Source: Nemertoderma westbladi
Taxonomy: Eukaryota > Xenacoelomorpha > Nemertodermatida > Nemertodermatidae
Assembly (NCBI GenBank): GCA_032718475.1
Contig: JAUCBJ010007057.1
Span: 1 to 64,000 of the forward strand
Direction: 5' to 3'
DNA: 64,000 nucleotides
Positions 10,745 to 23,700 of this stretch are shown here, one piece after another. Numbering within the stretch: the first letter of the stretch is position 1; every line of letters starts with the position of its first letter. A program made the position numbers and the translations under genes. Below the pieces are notes generated by a model. That model was not told the DNA's origin. It did no database searches and saw only the letters and a list, made by a program, of their open reading frames with translations.

Positions 10745-12790
10745 GGGAGGAACTATTACTAGTATCGGCATGCTGCATTGCAGCTGCATTTTTAAGAATG
10801 CTGTACCGGCTTGTCGACAAAATTGCGCCGCCACAACTCCCTATCAACCATGACATTTGCTAGATCATCCGCATCTTCAAGGGCAGTGTCCTTTAAGATG
10901 CGTCTCAAGAAGGTCATGGGCTGTCCACCATGCTTGTTCACTCCATGAGGCTGCCAAAGTACAAGATTATGCACTGGCTGGTCCTCACGGCGAAAGCAAT
11001 GTCCTCCAAAGCGGAGGCGATTTTGTTCTAGTGTCAAGCTTGGGGGAACCAATGAGACACCTCCAATGTTATATAGTGTCTGGTTGGAGATGTGTGCATT
11101 GTACTTGACACAATGAACCCGGCGTAGCATTCTTGTGAATGTGCTATCCAGAGATTTGGTGTCATCAGCAGTTAGAGCCCAGCATGGACTCCCATAGAGG
11201 AGTACTGGAACTACTGCTGCTCTAAATAATCGGACCTTAAGTTTCCGATTAATTCTCGGTGACTTCCAAATCCGGGAAAGCCTATTCAAGGCTGCCCATG
11301 CCTTTCCCTTACGTATTCGAAGGTCCTCACCTGACTTCCGGATCCATGATCCCAGGTAACAGAAGTCGTCCACATGCTCAAGCATACCATCCTTTGAGCG
11401 TATGCTCATCCGATCAGAGACTTGCTGAGAACTTTCAAAGTTAACTGTCAAAATTTTGCTCTTTCTGGAGTTAATAAAAAGACCAACACTCGAAGCAGCA
11501 TGTTCTAATGAGCTGAGGAGCCGTTGGGCTCTAGTGATTCTGAGAGTACTCCTAAGTCATCAGCAAAGTCTAGATCAGTTAGGTACTTGGCAGGATTTCC
11601 TCGACTTCTGGAGCCAGTAGGTGGAGTTATCATCACCCCATCATCATTATGATGATCTAAGGACATGCGTAGAACATAGTCAACCACAATTATGAACAAG
11701 AATGGTGCAAGTGTGTCTCCCTGGAGGACGCCCCATAACACTTCAAATGGTTCAGTGTCACCATCAACAGTAGACACAAATGTTGTCGAACCATCGTATA
11801 CTGATCCGATTGCTGCAATAATTTCATCAGGAATCCCATATAATGAAAGTATGCTGAACATACGTGAGCGGGAGACTGAATCATAGGCCTTGAAGAAGTC
11901 AACAAAGATAACAGCCAGATGCCTGTCTTTCTTTTTTGATAACTCTTCAATTATCCTTCTAAGTGCCAAAATTGGCTCCATTGTCCCACGACCTTTACGG
12001 AACCCATTCTGATTTCCACGGAGTAGTCTCTCAATGGGATCCCTGATGCGATTTAATATAATTCTATTGTATAGCTTTGCAGTAATCAAGATCAATGAGA
12101 TTCCCCGAAAAGAACCATAGAGTGTTAGGTTGCCCTTCTTGGGAACTGGCACCAACTTATTTGTTTTCATTTCTTGTGGGACTCTTGTTGTATGGTACAT
12201 GTCTACTATGATGGGATAGATGAGCTTTAAACACTCAGGTATTTTAAAGACCTCAGGGGGAACACCATCTACTCCACTGGCACGATTGGTCTTAATGCTC
12301 TTTGCAGCAGCCTTCACTTCTGCAAAGGAGATATCGCCAATGGGAATATCTGGGAGTACAGACTCAGACACTTGTACTTCTATAAAGTTATCAGGCCATA
12401 CCCTGTCATTATTGAGGAGCTTTTCAAAGTGGGCCTTCCAACCATTATTGAGGCGATCGGCTGGTGATTCAGCCTTAACCTTGGTGGTTGGTTGGCTTTT
12501 CCGCCCAGTAAGCAAGTTGATCGATTTCCATGCCTGGGATGATTGCCTGCTGTCGTCAGCATCATTGATGGCATCAACCTGTTAGATTATTAGCTCCTGT
12601 AGATTAACAGAGTACTGCCTGTTCAGGGACCTAGATGCAGCCTTAACTGCATTCTTGGCCGCTGTAGTCTGTTTGAGTCGGGACTCTTTCTGCGCCTTAT
12701 ATAGGTCATTTCGGCACTTCTGGATTTTGTTTTCAGTCCAGGGGGCCCTTTTCCTGTTTCGAGGGTAGGGAGGAACACTCATATAGAATT
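10745..12790 (-). pseudogene. LINE (non-LTR retrotransposon) reverse transcriptase, 5'-truncated and frameshifted
   Basis: Three open blocks on minus: 12582-12782 (basic N-terminal segment), 11505-12515 (RT core) and 10792-11451 (C-terminal region). In the RT block, FVDFFKAYD at about residues 204-212, GVLQGDTLAP at about 262-271 and LDFADD at about 315-320 are RT motifs with catalytic Asp residues. The C-terminal block has LLYGSPCWALT, typical of RTE/BovB-like LINEs. The blocks are separated by a stop near 12580 and a frameshift near 11515. No endonuclease domain is found upstream, so the copy is 5'-truncated. The RTE-like assignment is from motif style; related clades are possible. Confidence 0.85.
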
Positions 12791-13357
12791 GAGAAACGTT
12801 CCTCTGGGGGGCGTTCTTGACCGCAAAAGGGCCAACGATCTGATAACTTTATGTTCATCCAGCCTAAAAACAATGTGTTTTTAGATCTAAAACCAAATGT
12901 TTTGGTTAATCGATCCAATTCACTGCACAACCAAATAAATATATAATCCAAACATGAAATACAATGTTATCACTAATTACGCAATAATTATGCAATTAAC
13001 AATTTCTAACTAACATATAAACTAACTATTATTGAGAGTATTGTAATCGGAATGAATAAGGTATTGTCTGAATCACGAGTCTAAATCAGAAGCATTCTAC
13101 ATTTACTGTACTGTTCAGAAGTAATAAATGCTACCTTTTATTTCAAAATATTATTGTTTTTGAAATCACCCATTATCTTTCCCATTATTATTTATAATAA
13201 ATTGTTATTATTGTTCTTTCACCCAATCTTGAGATATTGATCCCAACACTAATACTCTTTTCCTTCAAACTTATTCTAGTTTTTTGTTCTTGAGAAATAG
13301 CTGAAATATGTCGCAAAGGTTTACAAACGTCGCATGCTTCTTCCAGTACAAACGACA
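12791..13357. other. AT-rich DNA downstream of the receptor gene
   Basis: No gene seen. It lies on the 3' side of the minus-strand receptor gene. A TTTATT on plus near 13138 (AATAAA on minus), about 220 bp past the stop codon, is a candidate polyadenylation signal. Confidence 0.4.
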
Positions 13358-14590
13358 CTATTTACTACCTTTATTTAAAATCATAGATAGTAAAAAGTAA
13401 CATGTCACAATGAGTAAATATGTCAATGGGAACACAATTTTTGAAATTCTGTCGATCTTTAAAGGAAATTCTCTTGGATTGTGTTTATTCAATGACGATG
13501 CTGAGTTATTTGAGACAATGTTTGCATTGTTTGAAGCCTGGTTTGCGTTGTTTCGATTAGGAAACATGGTAGGGTCATAATCGCTGTATTTCGCATAATG
13601 ACAAACAAAAGCAAATTCCACTAAACTTCCGAAAATGTAGATATAGCCAATAGCAAAAATTATATCTAATGATTTAAGGTAAGCGACTTTTGGTAAACGT
13701 GAATATGTGCTCAAAACGAGAGTAGTCAAAGTTAGGAGAGTTGTTATTGATAGAGCTGCCCTGGCTGCCACTGAACGATAATCAACCCAAAACTGAATCC
13801 AAGATAAAATGACCACAAGGTTGAATGGAAAGTATATGGATATTATGTAGGCTGTTGTTGATCGTTCGAATGTAAAATCAACTACTAGTGTAGAGAAGTA
13901 CCCATAAGGATATAACGTTTCCTCTTCACTCCATGTAACATCAGACTGATGGATGTCTTTATGGTCAATCATTTGAAGATTACCATATATTTGCACAGCG
14001 CGGGTCTCATTAAATGTGTAAATTATTTCAGTATTGGGATAGGAATAACTTTCCATTCTCATTGGGCACCACTGTGTATCAATAGGGTAGTACCTAAAGT
14101 TGACCTTACATTTAATTTGTGCCCTGGCTCTTTGTGAGTGGTATATGTTGCCATCTGGACTTACTGCTATAAAACTATTTGCCATTGGTTCTCTGAAGAC
14201 AATCATTTCAATTGTGTTAGGAAAGAATAAATCTGGCTTCCATATTAAATCCGAGAAATCGCCACTAAATATCATAGGATTTTCATCACTGTACGATGTA
14301 TCATTGTAAGAAAGTCGTTGATCCATCCAGTTCATTCTCAAATACATGTCTATTTTAAATGTTTGGGTAATCTCATCAATACTTTCCATAGCATATATAC
14401 CAACACTGATTTTTACAGTCATTGGTGTTCCTCTAATTCCAGGCTTTGCTAATTTATTATAGTCTTTTGACAGAAGCATATCTGTAAGATTCGCCATTGA
14501 GTTAAATGCAGCATCACCTTGTAGGGTAATCGAAAGAACAACAATTAAAGCTGAAACATCATACAACATGGTGAAATATTTAAATTGCAT
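13358..14590 (-). CDS. Cys-loop ligand-gated ion channel subunit (GABA-A/glycine receptor-like), single exon
   Basis: Pentameric ligand-gated channel subunit of the plasma membrane. The 410 residues cover the full architecture: hydrophobic signal peptide (about 1-27); extracellular ligand-binding domain; Cys-loop Cys161-Cys175 (13 residues between) with the conserved YYPIDTQWC core; M1 about 246-267; M2 about 276-298 reading ARAALSITTLLTLTTL; M3 about 308-330; a short 50-residue cytoplasmic loop; M4 about 384-405. The AAR before M2 resembles the PAR of anion-selective (GABA, glycine, glutamate- or histamine-gated) channels, so chloride conductance is likely. The ligand cannot be read from sequence. 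The whole gene is one open frame with no intron, unusual for this family, and it sits between decayed LINE sequences, suggesting a possible retrocopy. It may still be functional since no break is seen. Confidence 0.93.
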   Translation of the reverse strand: MQFKYFTMLYDVSALIVVLSITLQGDAAFNSMANLTDMLLSKDYNKLAKPGIRGTPMTVKISVGIYAMESIDEITQTFKIDMYLRMNWMDQRLSYNDTSYSDENPMIFSGDFSDLIWKPDLFFPNTIEMIVFREPMANSFIAVSPDGNIYHSQRARAQIKCKVNFRYYPIDTQWCPMRMESYSYPNTEIIYTFNETRAVQIYGNLQMIDHKDIHQSDVTWSEEETLYPYGYFSTLVVDFTFERSTTAYIISIYFPFNLVVILSWIQFWVDYRSVAARAALSITTLLTLTTLVLSTYSRLPKVAYLKSLDIIFAIGYIYIFGSLVEFAFVCHYAKYSDYDPTMFPNRNNANQASNNANIVSNNSASSLNKHNPREFPLKIDRISKIVFPLTYLLIVTCYFLLSMILNKGSK

Positions 14591-14815
14591 TGCAGTATGT
14601 TGTCTTATAGTAAACCAATTATATATTGTGATAAGAAAAGCAAAATAGAATAATTAAATTATTTCAAATCACTATTAATAAAAGCAAACAGTTTAAAATC
14701 TATGATCATTAACAATTTAAATATAGTAATTACAGTAATACTGATACAAATAAATAAATCTATATTGGTTCCTTCGAAAGTTAAACTATTGTAGATATTT
14801 TACAGTTGATGACCT
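14591..14815. other. Putative 5' flank of the receptor gene
   Basis: AT-rich sequence immediately upstream of the receptor start codon on minus. No clear TATA/Inr pair or CpG-rich promoter could be picked out. Confidence 0.3.
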
Positions 14816-16900
14816 GTCTGGCCAAAACACTACGAGAATGGACAGATTGTGAAAGTCGGACAAGAGGGGCCCAGTCTACATCTCCCCAGTTGTCCAGCAT
14901 CCACACCTAGGCTCTCATAACCCCTGAAGAGTATGAGGCAAATCATTAAACTAGACTCACTAAACACAAGGACCCTCACCACAGCAATGCGGCAAAAATA
15001 ACCAACAGCACTTCCTGATAGATTGCATCTTACTTTACTATAATCGGCATCAAAGGGACATGGGATGAAGTCTGTGCAAGAAGTTAGCTCCACTACGGTC
15101 GAGAAAGGGTCGAGAAGGGTTGGAAGAAGCTCCAAGCTAATGGGAGGTGGATGTACATTTGTCTAGATTTCAGTTGATGACAGAGTTGCAAGTGTTGGAG
15201 TTGGTCGCTGTCGAAATCCTATTGCATATGCAGCATTGTATAAGGTCGACCAATTCACTGATAGAATCATCTGCTGCCACTTCTCATGCTATGGTAGGAA
15301 GGGAAACAAGTTGATTTTAATTGATGTTTTTTATTCCCACACAAGTACTGATTACAAAACAATTGTAGACAATTTTTTACAATAATCTTCACAAGGTGGG
15401 TGATTGGTTAGATCAACCTGCTTTTTTTGAAGTCCATTGCCTCTCAGATAAAGTTCGCCTTGGGTGTACAACAATTATGTAGAGGAAATTTATAGGAATT
15501 CATCCTTTCATCAATCACCCTTGCATTGTGCGTAATCTCTGGCCTTACGATCAAAGACAACTATATTTTTTTCTAGTTTACTATTTCTGAAGAAGTATAG
15601 GAACTTAATGTCTCAATGCCTCACAGTGCTACATTTCCAAACTTACCATTGTCTTGTTATGTGCAGAAATAAACTAAGTATTTGTTCAAACAAGACTGTT
15701 AAAAGACCATGATGTTTAATGACCATGATGCATGAAGAACCCTAGTGTAATGGAAACCTTATCTATTAGGTTCAACCGTTTTAACACACACTGGTCAGTG
15801 ATGTGAGTGATGCAGCCAATAAGAGTTTCCATACAACAGAAGCCCAACCAACAAGCATTAGAGGTTGAGTAAATCAACTTATGTTAAAGTTGCAGTCAAA
15901 GATGCATTAGCAGCACTGAGTCGACAGTACTCTGACAATCAGGCTTATCTATCTAGTCAATAAGTGAATTCCATCCATCAATACCACCGGTGAAAGTAGG
16001 AGATATGCTTTGGCAAGGCGAGATATCAATCTTCTATCTGGTAAGGTAACAACGGTATCTCCCAGCTGATCGTCTGGCTGGCTTAAAGCTCACTTTGAGA
16101 AAATGTGCAATAATGATCGAGTACTTCCTGATGATTAAGATTCAGTGGGCACTACTGAAGAACCGAGCTCGCTCGACCTAGTAGTAGTAGTCATACTTCC
16201 TGATGACTTCGTTATATACATTATGTGGTTTCCTACATCCCCGCAGGCGATATCACATTTTTTGAAGTAGAAACTGCTGAATACATCCTCTAGTATACAA
16301 GATCCATGAATGCTTACTCCTAATCCATCCCATTCTGAAACAATATGTACTATACAAAGGCCCCACCACAAGAAATGAGACCTAACAAGCAGAACAAGTC
16401 CTTAAAGAAGTAAGACTTAAGACTGATTGTATAATCAGTCTTATATTGAATGCAACTGACCTTTTCAACAGAATAATATTGTACCATATAAGGGATACTG
16501 TTTAAAGGTTCGGATAGCAAGTAGGAAGGTTTCATAAATGAATATTGAAGAATGGTCTACAAGGAAAGACAGGCATCTAGCCATAATCTGTATACACATG
16601 TTTCAATGTTTCAATGTCTTTTGTCTTCTTGTTATTAACAAAGAGACCATTCGTCACTAGAGGCAACTTCTTCTGAGCTGTGTAATTTTGAAGGATGTTG
16701 AACGTAGATCACAATGGTAATGAATGGAAATGATGCTAGTGTGTTTTCCTACATGATACCAATCTGAACTTCAAATGAATCTGTGATGCCCTGTGAAGTG
16801 GAAACGAATGCCATTAATCCGTCAAAAATTGATCTTAGCGGATCAAATCAATGATTTCATCAGCGCGCCTCTTGGCCTTATTCTTGAAAAGTGACATCCA
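14816..16900. pseudogene. Ancient, rearranged LINE fragments
   Basis: Strongly decayed pieces of the same LINE type as 10745-12790. Bases about 16055-16120 (CAGCTGATCGTCTGGCTGGC, then a TTTGAGAAAATGTGCAATAA-like stretch) correspond, on plus, to the segment around 12420-12475 on minus. Bases about 16440-16600 match the region encoding LYNRIILNRIRD and KKDRHLAV. Bases about 16720-16870 match the opposite orientation (around 11700-11840), so the copy is internally inverted or made of two insertions. The 14820-15330 part has endonuclease-like vocabulary but is too decayed to be sure. No intact frame remains. Confidence 0.6.
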
Positions 16901-17613
16901 ATCGGATGTATCAGTGCATTATGTTAGCATATCATGTCTATCTCTGTCTATCTGGAAGTTGGTATCATTGTTGTTTTGTGGTTTTGGTGCATCAATGATC
17001 TGGGCAGTGTAAGTAAAGATCCCACAGAGAAGCCCTCCATCCCCATCTTAAATTTACCCATCAAAATTAGGAATAGGCCCACTTATCTGTTCTCGACTGG
17101 ATATCATACTGGTGGACTAATCTATTCATTTCCAGATTTCGTCCCCTGAGAATGCCTTCATTTCCCGAGCCATGGTTGACCTTCTGATAACTGATTGCTT
17201 GCCATTAAGTTATATTATCAATTCTGCTATGGCCGGGTGTATCCCCATATTATATTGATGTGTTTGTTAAATCACACTGTTTGTGCTTATTTTCAATAAA
17301 ATGCATATGCAAATGAGATTGATAGGTATGGGTATTGTGAGAAGGGAACATTTTAAACTACGGTAAGTCGGCAAGTAAGTTGTAATTTGGTGATTTTAAT
17401 GCTTAATTAATGATAAATAAATGTATTGAATATATAATAAATTGGCCACAATGCTTAAAGAAAACTACTGTGCTGTAAACAAAAGTAATACATTATTTTT
17501 AAAATAAATGAGGTGCGTTGATTTTAATGAGAATGAATTTATTAGTCACTTAATATTATTATTAACATAAGTTTACCTATATTATTGCTTATCATATATA
17601 TTCTTCATTTGTG
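16901..17613. other. Unannotated AT-rich DNA
   Basis: No gene, RNA or named repeat seen between the decayed LINE fragments and the palindromic MITE. Confidence 0.4.
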
Positions 17614-17733
17614 TTAATTAAAGATAACAATAGTAAAGGTTTTCAACCTACCGGTCTGCATCAGACTATATAACTAGCAACTCATTAGCAGACCGGTAGG
17701 TCGAAAACGTTTACTATTGTTATCTTTAATTAA
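17614..17733. mobile_element. 120-bp palindromic MITE-like element
   Basis: Terminal inverted repeats of about 46 bp: TTAATTAAAGATAACAATAG at the left end pairs with CTATTGTTATCTTTAATTAA at the right end, extending inwards to ACCTACCGGTCTGC / GCAGACCGGTAGGT. A spacer of about 28 bp separates the arms. No coding capacity. It sits just before the 62-bp satellite. TTAA lies at both extreme ends. Confidence 0.85.
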
Positions 17734-17770
17734 TATAATAAACCAGCTAAAGACCCTCAATATTTTATTT

Positions 17771-20700
17771 TATTTCTACCATCCATACACTATGTTACCG
17801 CTGGTTAATGCCTACCACTTCATCCGTTCATTTATTTCTACCATCCATACACTATGTTACCGCTGGTTAATGCCTACCACTTCATCCGTTCGTTTATTTC
17901 TACCACCCATACACTATGTTACCGCTGGTTAATGCCTACCACTTCATCCGTTCGTTTATTTCTACCATCCATACACTATGTTACCGCTGGTTAATGCCTA
18001 CCACTTCATCCGTTCGTTTATTTCTACCACCCAGACACTATGTTACCGCTGGTGAATGCCTACCACTTCATCCGTTCGTTTATTTCTACCATCCATACAC
18101 AATGTTACCGCTGGTTAATGCCTACCACTTCATCCGTTCGTTTATTTCTATCATCCATACACTATGTTACCGCTGGTTAATGCCTACCACTTCATCCGTT
18201 CGTTTATTTCTACCACCCAGACACTATGTTACCGCTGGTTAATGCCTACCACTTCATCCGTTCGTTTATTTCTACCACCCATACACAATGTTACCGCTGG
18301 TTAATGCCTACCACTTCATCCGTTCGTTTATTTCTATCATCCATACACTATGTTACCGCTGGTTAATGCCTACCACTTCATCCGTTTGTTTATTTCTACC
18401 ACCCAGACACTATGTTACCGCTGGTTAATGCCTACCACTTCATCCGTTCGTTTATTTCTACCACCCATACACTATGTTACCGCTGGTTAATGCCTACCAC
18501 TTCATCCGTTCGTTTATTTCTACCATCCATACACTATGTTACCGCTGGTTAATGCCTACCACTTCATCCGTTCGTTTATTTCTACCACCCAGACACTATG
18601 TTACCGCTGGTGAATGCCTACCACTTCATCCGTTCGTTTATTTCTACCATCCATACACAATGTTACCGCTGGTTAATGCCTACCACTTCATCCGTTCGTT
18701 TACTTCTACCATCCATACACAATGTTACCGCTGGTTAATGCCTACCACTTCATCCGTTCGTTTATTTCTACCATCCATACACTATGTTACCGCTGGTGAA
18801 TGCCTACCACTTCATCCGTTCGTTTATTTCTACCATCCATACACAATGTTACCGCTGGTTAATGCCTACCACTTCATCCGTTCGTTTATTTCTACCACCC
18901 AGACACTATGTTACCGCTGGTTAATGCCTACCACTTCATCCGTTCGTTTATTTCTACCACCCAGACACTATGTTGCCGCTGGTTAATGCCTACCACTTCA
19001 TCCGTTCGTTTATTTCTACCATCCATACATTATGTTACCGCTGGTTAATGCCTACCACTTCATCTGTTCGTTTATTTCTACCACCCAGACACTATGTTAC
19101 CGCTGGTGAATGCCTACCACTTCATCCGTTCGTTTATTTCTATCATCCATACACTATGTTACCGCTGGTTAATGCCTACCACTTCATCCGTTCGTTTATT
19201 TCTACCACCCAGACACTATATTACCGCTGGTGAATGCCTACCACTTCATCCGTTCGTTTATTTCTACCATCCATACACTATGTTACCGCTGGTTGATGCC
19301 TACCACTTCATCCGTTCGTTTATTTCTACCACCCAGACACTATGTTACCGCTGGTTAATGCCTACCACTTCATCCGTTCGTTTATTTCTACCATCCATAC
19401 ACTATGTTACCGCTGGTTAATGCCTACCACTTCATCCGTTTGTGTATTTCTACCACCCAGACACTATGTTACCGCTGGTTAATGCCTACCAATTCATCCG
19501 TTCGTATATTTCTACCATCCATACACTATGTTACCGCTGGTTAATGCCTACCACTTCATCCGTTCGTTTATTTCTATCATCCATACACTATGTTACCGCT
19601 GGTTAATGCCTACCACTTCATCCGTTCGTTTATTTCTACCATCCATACACTATGTTACCGCTGGTTAATGCCTACCACTTCATCCGTTCGTTTATTTCTA
19701 CCATCCAGACACTATGTTACCGCTGGTTAATGCCTACCACTTCATCTGTTCGTTTATTTCTATCATCCATACACTATGTTACCGCTGGTTAATGCCTACC
19801 ACTTCATCCGTTCGTTTATTTCTGCCATCCATACACTATGTTACCGCTGGTTAATGCCTACCACTTCATCCGTTCGTTTATTTCTACCATCCAGACACTA
19901 TGTTACCGCTGGTTAATGCCTACCACTTCATCCGTTCGTTTATTTCTACCATCCATACACTATGTTACCGCTAGTTAATGCCTACCACTTCATCCGTTCG
20001 TTTATTTCTACCATCCATACACTATGTTACCGCTAGTTAATGCCTACCACTTCATCCGTTCGTTTATTTCTACCATCCATACATTATGTTACCGCTGGTT
20101 AATGCCTACCACTTCATCCGTTCGTTTATTTCTGCCATCCATACACTATGTTACCGCTGGTTAATGCCTACCACTTCATCCGTTCGTTTATTTCTACCAC
20201 CCATACACTATGTTACCGCTAGTTAATGCCTACCACTTCATCCGTTCGTTTATTTCTATCATCTATACACTATGTTACCGCTGGTTAATGCCTACCACTT
20301 CATCCGTTCGTTTATTTCTACCATCCATACACTATGTTACCGCTGGTTAATGCCTACCACTTCATCCGTTCGTTTATTTCTACCACCCATACACTATGTT
20401 ACCGCTGGTTAATGCCTACCACTTCATCCGTTCGTTTATTTCTACCATCCATACACTATGTTATCGCTGGTTAATGCCTACCACTTCATCCGTTCGTTTA
20501 TTTCTACCATCCATACACTATGTTATCGCTGGTTAATGCCTACCACTTCATCCGTTCGTTTATTTCTACCATCCATACATTATGTTACCGCTGGTGAATG
20601 CCTACCACTTCATCTGTTCGTTTATTTCTACCACCCATACACTATGTTACCGCTGGTTAATGCCTACCACTTCATCCGTTCGTTTATTTCTACCATCCAT

Positions 20701-23700
20701 ACACTATGTTACCGCTGGTTAATGCCTACCACTTCATCCGTTCGTTTATTTCTACCATCCATACACTATGTTACCGCTGGTTAATGCCTACCACTTCATC
20801 CGTTCGTTTATTTCTACCATCCATACACTATGTTACCGCTGGTTAATGCCTACCACTTCATCCGTTCGTTTATTTCTACCACCCATACACTATGTTACCG
20901 CTGGTTAATGCCTACCACTTCATCCGTTCGTTTATTTCTACCATCCATACACTATGTTATCGCTGGTTAATGCCTACCACTTAATCCGTTCGTTTATTTC
21001 TACCATCCATACACTATGTTACCGCTGGTTAATGCCTACCACTTCATCCGTTCGTTTATTTCTACCATCCATACACTATGTTATCGCTGGTTAATGCCTA
21101 CCACTTCATCCGTTCGTTTATTTCTACCATCCATACATTATGTTACCGCTGGTGAATGCCTACCACTTCATCTGTTCGTTTATTTCTATCACCCATACAC
21201 TATGTTACCGCTGGTTAATGCCTACCACTTCATCCGTTCGTTTATTTCTACCATCCATACACTATGTTACCGCTGGTTAATGCCTACCACTTTATCCGTT
21301 CCTTTATTTCTACCATCCATACACTATGTTACCGCTGGTTAATGCCTACCACTTCATCCGTTCGTTTATTTCGACCACCCATACACTATGTTACCGCTGG
21401 TTAATGCCTACCACTTCATCCGTTCGTTTATTTCTACCATCCATACACTATGTTATCGCTGGTTAATGCCTACCACTTAATCCGTTCGTTTATTTCTACC
21501 ATCCATACACTATGTTACCGCTGGTTAATGCCTACCACTTCATCCGTTCGTTTATTTCTACCATCCATACACTATGTTATCGCTGGTTAATGCCTACCAC
21601 TTCATCCGTTCGTTTATTTCTACCATCCATACATTATGTTACCGCTGGTGAATGCCTACCACTTCATCTGTTCGTTTATTTCTATCACCCATACACTATG
21701 TTACCGCTGGTTAATGCCTACCACTTCATCCGTTCGTTTATTTCTACCATCCATACACTATGTTACCGCTGGTTAATGCCTACCACTTTATCCGTTCCTT
21801 TATTTCTACCATCCATACACTATGTTACCGCTGGTTAATGCCTACCACTTCATCCGTTCGTTTATTTCTACCATCCATACACTATGTTACCGCTGGTTAA
21901 TGCCTACCACTTCATCCGTTCGTTTATTTCTACCACCCATACACTATGTTACCGCTGGTTAATGCCCACCACTTCATCCGTTCGTTTATTTCTACCACCC
22001 ATACACTATGTTACCGCTGGTTAATGCCTACCACTTCATCCGTTCGTTTATTTCCACCACCCATACACTATGTTACCGCTAGTTAATGCCTACCACTTCA
22101 TCCGTTCGTTTATTTCTTACCACCCATACACTATGTTACCGCTAGTTAATGCCTACCACTTCATCCGTTCGTTTATTTCTACCATCCATACACTATGTTA
22201 CCGCTGGTTAATGCCTACCACTTCATCCGTTCGTTTATTTCTATCATCCATACACTATGTAACCGCTGGTTAATGCCTACCACTTCATCCGTTCATTTAT
22301 TTCTACCATCCATACACTATGTTACCGCTGGTTAATGCCTACCACTTCATCCGTTCGTTTATTTCTACCACCCATACACTATGTTACCGCTGGTTAATGC
22401 CTACCACTTCATCCGTTCGTTTATTTCTACCACCCATACACTATGTTACCGCTGGTTAATGCCTACCACTTCATCCGTTCGTTTATTTCTACCACCCATA
22501 CACTATGTTACCGCTAGTTAATGCCTACCACTTCATCCGTTCGTTTATTTCTTACCACCCATACACTATGTTACCGCTGGTTAATGCCTACCACTTCATC
22601 CGTTCGTTTATTTCTACCACCCATACACTATGTTACCGCTGGTTAATGCCTACCACTTCATCCGTTCGTTTATTTCTACCACCCATACACTATGTTACCG
22701 CTAGTTAATGCCTACCACTTCATCCGTTCGTTTATTTCTTACCACCCATACACTATGTTACCGCTAGTTAATGCCTACCACTTCATCCGTTCGTTTATTT
22801 CTACCATCCATACACTATGTTACCGCTGGTTAATGCCTACCACTTCATCCGTTCATTTATTTCTACCATCCATACACTATGTTACCGCTGGTTAATGCCT
22901 ACCACTTCATCCGTTCGTTTATTTCTACCACCCATACACTATGTTACCGCTGGTTAATGCCTACCACTTCATCCGTTCGTTTATTTCTACCACCCATACA
23001 CTATGTTATCGCTGGTTAATGCCTACCACTTCATCCGTTCGTTTATTTCTACCACCCATACACTATGTTACCGCTGGTTAATGCCTACCACTTCATCCGT
23101 TCGTTTATTTCTACCACCCATACACTATGTTACCGCTAGTTAATGCCTACCACTTCATCCGTTCGTTTATTTCTTACCACCCATACACTATGTTACCGCT
23201 GGTTAATGCCTACCACTTCATCCGTTCGTTTATTTCTACCACCCATACACTATGTTACCGCTGGTTAATGCCTACCACTTCATCCGTTCGTTTATTTCTA
23301 CCACCCATACACTATGTTACCGCTAGTTAATGCCTACCACTTCATCCGTTCGTTTATTTCTACCATCCATACACTATGTTACCGCTGGTTAATGCCTACC
23401 ACTTCATCCGTTCGTTTATTTCTTACCACCCATACACTATGTTACCGCTAGTTAATGCCTACCACTTCATCCGTTCGTTTATTTCTACCATCCATACACT
23501 ATGTTACCGCTGGTTAATGCCTACCACTTCATCCGTTCGTTTATTTCTATCATCCATACACTATGTAACCGCTGGTTAATGCCTACCACTTCATCCGTTC
23601 GTTTATTTCTACCATCCATACATTATGTTACCGCTGGTGAATGCCTACCACTTCATCCGTTTGTTTATTTCTACCACCCATACACTATGTTACCGCTGGT

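Noticed and set aside
13358-14590. Cation-selective nicotinic-type channel
   Set aside because: The residues before M2 (AAR) and the TLTTL of M2 fit anion channels; nicotinic subunits have GEK there and usually a vicinal Cys pair, which is absent.
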